In this document: in pieces, positions 15,637 through 18,942 of the stretch
How the letters are laid out: each line of letters begins with the position of its first letter
Position numbering within the stretch: position 1 is the first letter of the stretch
NCBI GenBank assembly: GCA_003660605.1
Contig: QMUN01000001.1
Location: forward strand, 1-18,942
From: Thermococci archaeon
Lineage (GTDB): Archaea > Methanobacteriota_B > Thermococci > Methanofastidiosales > B48-G16
Reading direction: 5' to 3'
DNA: 18,942 nt
Notes under the pieces: model-generated
Databases searched by the model: none
Told to the model about the DNA's origin: nothing
Seen by the model: only the letters and a program-made list of their open reading frames with translations
Made by a program: the position numbers and the translations under genes

Positions 15637-17127
15637 ATGAACTTCATAATCTCGATCATCCCGATAATAATTCTTTTAGTTCTCCTTCTTGGATTTAAGA
15701 CGAGTATCAAAAGGGCAGCACTCATATCTCTATTTTATACTCTTCTCGTAAGCATATATCTCGGAGCCGATGGAAAACTCATTGCGGTAAGTTTTGGCAA
15801 GGGACTGTGGATGACATTCTGGATAATCTATATAATCTGGCCTGCATTATTGGTATATAAACTTATAGACACAACGGGGGGTTTCAAAGTTATAAAAGAG
15901 AAATTCAAAGCATTTTCAGACAAACTCTTGCAGTTATTGATAGTGGGGTGGATATTTCCTTCTTTTCTTCAAGGAGTCACAGGATTTGGAACGCCCGTCG
16001 TTGTTACCGCTCCACTTTTAATGGGGATGGGGTACTCGCCAATTGTTTCAGCGATAGTACCTCTCATAGGATGTGCATGGTCTGTTACCTTTGGTTCCAT
16101 GGGTGCATCGTACCTGGCGGCAAGGCTTGTTACGCAGTTGGGTCCTGAAGAATCATTGATATTCGCAGCCTTTGGAGCTTTTTTTCTATCCATTATCTGC
16201 ATCCTGACAGGGTTTGTAATCTCTTACATCTATGGAGGTTTTAAAGCTGTAAAAAAGGGATTCCCTCATATCCTGATCTTAGGGATTCTAATGGGGATTA
16301 CGTTAAACATAATAGTGAGGATAGAGCCGTGTATGGCGTCATTCACCTCTGGAATCGTAGGATTGATTCTCGGATTTCTTTTGGCACGTAGAAATAAAAA
16401 AATAGAGAATAAGGGAGGAACGAGTTTTCACTCTGCATTTTTACCTTATTACATTCTTATAGCGGTGGTACTTTTGGTAATGCTCACTCCATTGTCCTCT
16501 TTTGCAAATACCCACTGTGTTTTTGGATTTTCATTTCCGGAGACCTCTACAAAAATATGGACAAATCCTGCTATTATGAGCTACAATCCTATAAAGATTT
16601 TTGCACATCCGGGAAGCTTCATACTTTTCTCTGCTTTTATCTCGTATATCGTTTATAAAAAGAAAGGTTTTGGTATCGATACGAAAAAAATATTGAGAGA
16701 TACTACCGTAACAACTATTCCAAGCTTTGTTTCCATAGCAGCCATTTTATCGTTATCCTCTTTAATGAGGGACTCAGGGATGATCTCCATTTTAGCTCAG
16801 AAAGCTACATTCTTTCTATTTCCATTCTTCTCGCCGATGATAGGAGCTCTGGGAACATTCATCACAGGAAGTAATACGAGTTCAAATATGCTACTCGGAG
16901 CTTTCCAGTATACTACAGCAAAAAATCTTGGAATAAATCCACTACTGATACTTGGGTCACAAACTGCTGGAGGGGCAATAGGAAAAATGTTCTCTCCCAC
17001 AGATATGGTGCTTGCAGCTTCGGTAACAAACATACTGGGAAGAGAAGGAGAAATAATGAGATTCACCGTAAAGATAGGCATAATTTTTTGTGTTTTGATA
17101 GGCATTCTGACGATATTTATGGTGTGA
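15637..17127 (+). CDS. L-lactate permease family transporter (LctP)
   Basis: This 496-residue membrane protein has about a dozen hydrophobic segments from residue 2 (IISIIPIIILLVLLLGF) to the C-terminus. It carries the LctP family signature WIFPSFLQGVTGFGTPVVVT near residues 104-123. Also present are PLIGCAWSVTFGSMGAS, and in the second half GTFITGSNTSSNMLLGAFQY and SQTAGGAIGKMFSPTDMVLA, which match the conserved second half of the family. LctP proteins take up lactate or glycolate with protons. The substrate here is inferred from family only, and no lactate dehydrogenase or glycolate oxidase gene lies in the window. Length is slightly below the bacterial 530-560 residues. It is transcribed alone or with the next gene, 71 bases downstream. 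Confidence 0.88.
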   Translation: MNFIISIIPIIILLVLLLGFKTSIKRAALISLFYTLLVSIYLGADGKLIAVSFGKGLWMTFWIIYIIWPALLVYKLIDTTGGFKVIKEKFKAFSDKLLQLLIVGWIFPSFLQGVTGFGTPVVVTAPLLMGMGYSPIVSAIVPLIGCAWSVTFGSMGASYLAARLVTQLGPEESLIFAAFGAFFLSIICILTGFVISYIYGGFKAVKKGFPHILILGILMGITLNIIVRIEPCMASFTSGIVGLILGFLLARRNKKIENKGGTSFHSAFLPYYILIAVVLLVMLTPLSSFANTHCVFGFSFPETSTKIWTNPAIMSYNPIKIFAHPGSFILFSAFISYIVYKKKGFGIDTKKILRDTTVTTIPSFVSIAAILSLSSLMRDSGMISILAQKATFFLFPFFSPMIGALGTFITGSNTSSNMLLGAFQYTTAKNLGINPLLILGSQTAGGAIGKMFSPTDMVLAASVTNILGREGEIMRFTVKIGIIFCVLIGILTIFMV

Positions 17128-17168
17128 GATCAAGAAGTAATCAAGATTTAAAGGAACAGTATCCAAAG

Positions 17169-17179
17169 TTTTTTATATC
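17169..17179 (+). promoter_or_regulatory. TATA element for the VOC-nitroreductase gene
   Basis: TTTTTTATATC is centred 25 bases before ATG 17199. A GGGGG run directly before that ATG could also act as a ribosome site on a longer transcript from the permease gene. Confidence 0.45.
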
Positions 17180-17198
17180 TAAAAAAGGTGTTGGGGGT

Positions 17199-18035
17199 AT
17201 GTCAGGCATCATATTTTTCAGAACGAAAGATCTAATGAAAATAAAGGAATTTTATCTTTCGATTGGAGCAACGGTGTGGCTGGAACAGGAGAACTGCGTC
17301 ATCTTGAAGCACGGCAATTTCTTACTGGGATTCTGCAAGAGCGAAACCTGCGAAAAAAATGGCGTGATAACATTTTTCTACCGAACAAAAGAGGAAGTTG
17401 ATCTTGCATACCGTGGACTCAGAGAAATAGCATTAGCCGAGCCTAAAGAAAATGAAAAGTATCACATATACCACTTCTTTGCCAATGACCCTGAGAATCG
17501 CACCATAGAGTTCCAGTGCTTTCTTCATCCTTTACAATCATATCACGATGGAGAAGAGCTTCTAAAAAACAGGAGAAGCATAAGGTACTTTGGGAACAGA
17601 GAGGTGCCTGATGAAGTTCTCTGGAGGATCTTTGAGGTCTGCAGGTTTTCTCCAACTGCCAAAAACTCTCAATCGTACTACTTTGTTGTGATCCGTGATA
17701 AAAAAACGCTGGAACTTCTCGCCTCTCTTCGAGGAAACAGCAGTGCACCATTGTCGCGGGCGCCAATAGCTGTTGCAATATGCTCGGATCCAGAATTATC
17801 AATGAGCCACGTTCAGGATGGATGCATTGCAGCATACCATTTCATTCTTACCTCATGGCTTCATGGCCTCGGTACCTGTTGGATTGCTGATATGGATAGG
17901 ATCCAAGTGAAAGAAGCACTGGGAATTCCAAAAGAACACTACGTCGCTACTGTGACGCCCGTGGGTTACCCTGCCAAAATACCAGAAGCATCACTGAGAA
18001 GGATGACAAAGGAAATGATAAGGTTCGTTGATTGA
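17199..18035 (+). CDS. Fusion of a glyoxalase/VOC-like domain with a nitroreductase domain
   Basis: From ATG 17199 the 278-residue protein has two parts. Residues 1-112 look like a VOC (glyoxalase/bleomycin-resistance) domain: IIFFRTKDLMKIKEFYLSIG, GNFLLGFCKSE, and a closing segment NDPENRTIEFQCF. Residues 118-278 are a nitroreductase-family flavoprotein: LLKNRRSIRYFGNREVPDEV supplies the FMN phosphate-binding arginines, RFSPTAKNSQSYYFVVI is the usual second strand, and HGLGTCWIADMDR and ATVTPVGYPA are the C-terminal flavin-side motifs. Such enzymes reduce flavins, nitro compounds or quinones with NAD(P)H. The VOC part may bind metal or substrate, but its ligands are not clear. An upstream in-frame ATG at 17088 lies inside the permease gene and gives an unrelated tail, so I reject it. 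Codon use looks more GC-rich than in the neighbours. Confidence 0.85.
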   Translation: MSGIIFFRTKDLMKIKEFYLSIGATVWLEQENCVILKHGNFLLGFCKSETCEKNGVITFFYRTKEEVDLAYRGLREIALAEPKENEKYHIYHFFANDPENRTIEFQCFLHPLQSYHDGEELLKNRRSIRYFGNREVPDEVLWRIFEVCRFSPTAKNSQSYYFVVIRDKKTLELLASLRGNSSAPLSRAPIAVAICSDPELSMSHVQDGCIAAYHFILTSWLHGLGTCWIADMDRIQVKEALGIPKEHYVATVTPVGYPAKIPEASLRRMTKEMIRFVD

Positions 18036-18049
18036 ATCAGAATAGATTT

Positions 18050-18064
18050 CAAAAATAAAAAAAT
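18050..18064 (-). terminator. T-tract after the ABC-2 permease gene
   Basis: About ten bases past the minus-strand stop at 18073 the minus strand reads AATTTTTTTATTTTT, a run of T residues suited to archaeal termination. It lies in the 37-base gap between two convergent genes. Confidence 0.4.
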
Positions 18065-18072
18065 TGTATATT

Positions 18073-18942
18073 TCAAGCTTTTATCTTTTTTCCGAGCATT
18101 CTTTTTCTCAAAACCTTCGCAGCGGGAGCCAGAACTATAACATCACAGATCACGTGAATTACTGCTTTCCACCAGACATCCGACCATCCTGCCCCTTTTT
18201 GCGTTATGGAAAAAATTGGATCGATGAAGTAGTACGTTGGGAAGAACTTGCCGAGCCACTGCGGTATCTGGGGAAACATGATGATGAGTGCAGGAAAATA
18301 CAAAATCAATCCAAAGATTTTTATTCTTGTTATTAAATCTGTGATGTTGTCCATCACCACTCCTGCCATCAATCCTAACGCCACGGTAAAAGTTGTCCCC
18401 AGAATTAAAAACAACATGATGAGTAAAAACCCACTGGTAAGGGCTCCATTTAGCACCAGGATGATAATGCCCAGTATCAATCCAAGAAATAATCCAAAGA
18501 GGGCTTTGGCCATTATGAACTCAAGCGGCGTGATGGGTGTCACCAGTACTGCATCCAGTATCTTCTTTTCTCTCTCTTCTATGAGAGATGCCGAGATGAT
18601 CATGCCTGCTACCAGTACTGCGATCATCGTTAGGAAGGGTATAAATCTTACCTTCCATGGGTATTCATCAGTTCCAATTTCCTTTGTTTCGAAGAGTATG
18701 GTCTCTTCTTTACCTGAAACTTCCCGAAACGCATTTGTCAGAGTGGCTCCTATCGTTACTCTTTCGTTTAACAAACTTTTTCCAGAGATCAGGAGCTTTG
18801 GGGCGGGAGACACAAGTAATCCTCCGTCGTATTCTCCTTCCAGCACCGCTTCTCTCAGATCCTTTTCAGATGAAAAAATAGTAACATTCAGGGAGGGTTC
18901 CTCTTCAAGTATGGACACAATCTCACCGTCACCATATATGGC
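18073..18942 (-). CDS. ABC-2 type transporter permease, 5' end beyond the window
   Basis: The frame is open to the right edge (AIYGDGEIVSILEEE before the first internal GTG at 18918), so the N-terminus, normally one membrane helix, is missing. What remains is an extracytoplasmic part (ILEEEPSLNVTIFSSEKDL...GGLLVSPAPKLLISG). About five or six membrane helices follow, beginning FIPFLTMIAVLVAGMIISAS. The motif SLIEEREKKILDAVLVTPIT (residues about 111-130 counted from GTG 18918) is the classic ABC-2 coupling segment (ExxExxTxExLLxTPxx). This is the membrane half of an ABC exporter for drugs, lipids or other cargo. The ATPase gene is presumably upstream, beyond the window. The direction is convergent with the nitroreductase gene. 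Confidence 0.88.
   Translation of the reverse strand, partial: AIYGDGEIVSILEEEPSLNVTIFSSEKDLREAVLEGEYDGGLLVSPAPKLLISGKSLLNERVTIGATLTNAFREVSGKEETILFETKEIGTDEYPWKVRFIPFLTMIAVLVAGMIISASLIEEREKKILDAVLVTPITPLEFIMAKALFGLFLGLILGIIILVLNGALTSGFLLIMLFLILGTTFTVALGLMAGVVMDNITDLITRIKIFGLILYFPALIIMFPQIPQWLGKFFPTYYFIDPIFSITQKGAGWSDVWWKAVIHVICDVIVLAPAAKVLRKRMLGKKIKA

Noticed and set aside
17088..17198. An upstream start for the VOC-nitroreductase protein.
   Set aside because: It begins inside the lactate permease gene, the added residues resemble no VOC protein, and ATG 17199 has a well-placed TATA element.
1..18942. CRISPR arrays, tRNA genes and intact insertion sequences.
   Set aside because: No regularly spaced repeats, no tRNA-like arms in the gaps and no transposase frame were found by eye.

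Overview
The window looks like an archaeal chromosome segment. The evidence is as follows. Isolated or first genes carry AT-rich TATA elements centred about 25 bases upstream of the start codon, as in leaderless transcription. Operon-internal genes have GGAGG-type ribosome sites and 1-19 base overlaps. An archaeal-type RNase P RNA lies on the minus strand, and there are tandem PhoU/TrkA-C proteins and an M29 aminopeptidase. A bacterial-style grpE-dnaK-dnaJ set and a zinc-LID adenylate kinase suggest a mesophilic or moderately thermophilic euryarchaeon, possibly Thermoplasmata-like. That lineage guess is inference only.

Layout. At 1-530 (minus) is a histidine phosphatase cut by the window edge. 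At 611-8009 (minus) is a de novo purine operon. In transcription order it runs: truncated purC remnant, purS, purL, purQ, purF, purD, purT. These genes cover PRPP to FGAM: PurF makes PRA, PurD makes GAR, PurT formylates GAR with formate, and PurSQL makes FGAM. purM, purE, purB and the last steps are not here, and purC is reduced to its N-terminal part. At 8188 to about 8700 (plus) lies a decayed MNT-nucleotidyltransferase/HEPN (MntA/HepT-like) toxin-antitoxin pair with two frameshifts and a truncated toxin. At 8717-9866 (plus) are two overlapping, paralogous PhoU-TrkA_C genes.

At 9861-10143 (minus) is the RNase P RNA gene, which no reading frame reveals. It has a perfect 13-bp P1 helix and reaches into the stop codon of the second PhoU gene. 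Its promoter shares one TATA region with the divergent M29 aminopeptidase (10203-11288, plus), which converges on adk (11285-11929, minus) with overlapping stop codons. Behind adk lies the heat-shock set dnaJ, dnaK, grpE (11974-15316, minus, transcribed grpE to dnaJ and perhaps into adk).

At 15326-15636 is a gene-poor stretch with a two-way TATA element, a 13-bp inverted repeat followed by a T-tract, a direct repeat and very short leaderless-like frames. Then come a lactate permease family transporter (15637-17127, plus), a VOC-nitroreductase fusion (17199-18035, plus) and an ABC-2 membrane permease (18073-18942, minus) cut by the right edge.

The most notable items are the unannotated RNase P RNA, the purC remnant heading an otherwise intact purine operon, the toxin-antitoxin wreck beside it, and the structured gap upstream of the lactate permease. 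I saw no CRISPR array, tRNA, rRNA or intact mobile element.
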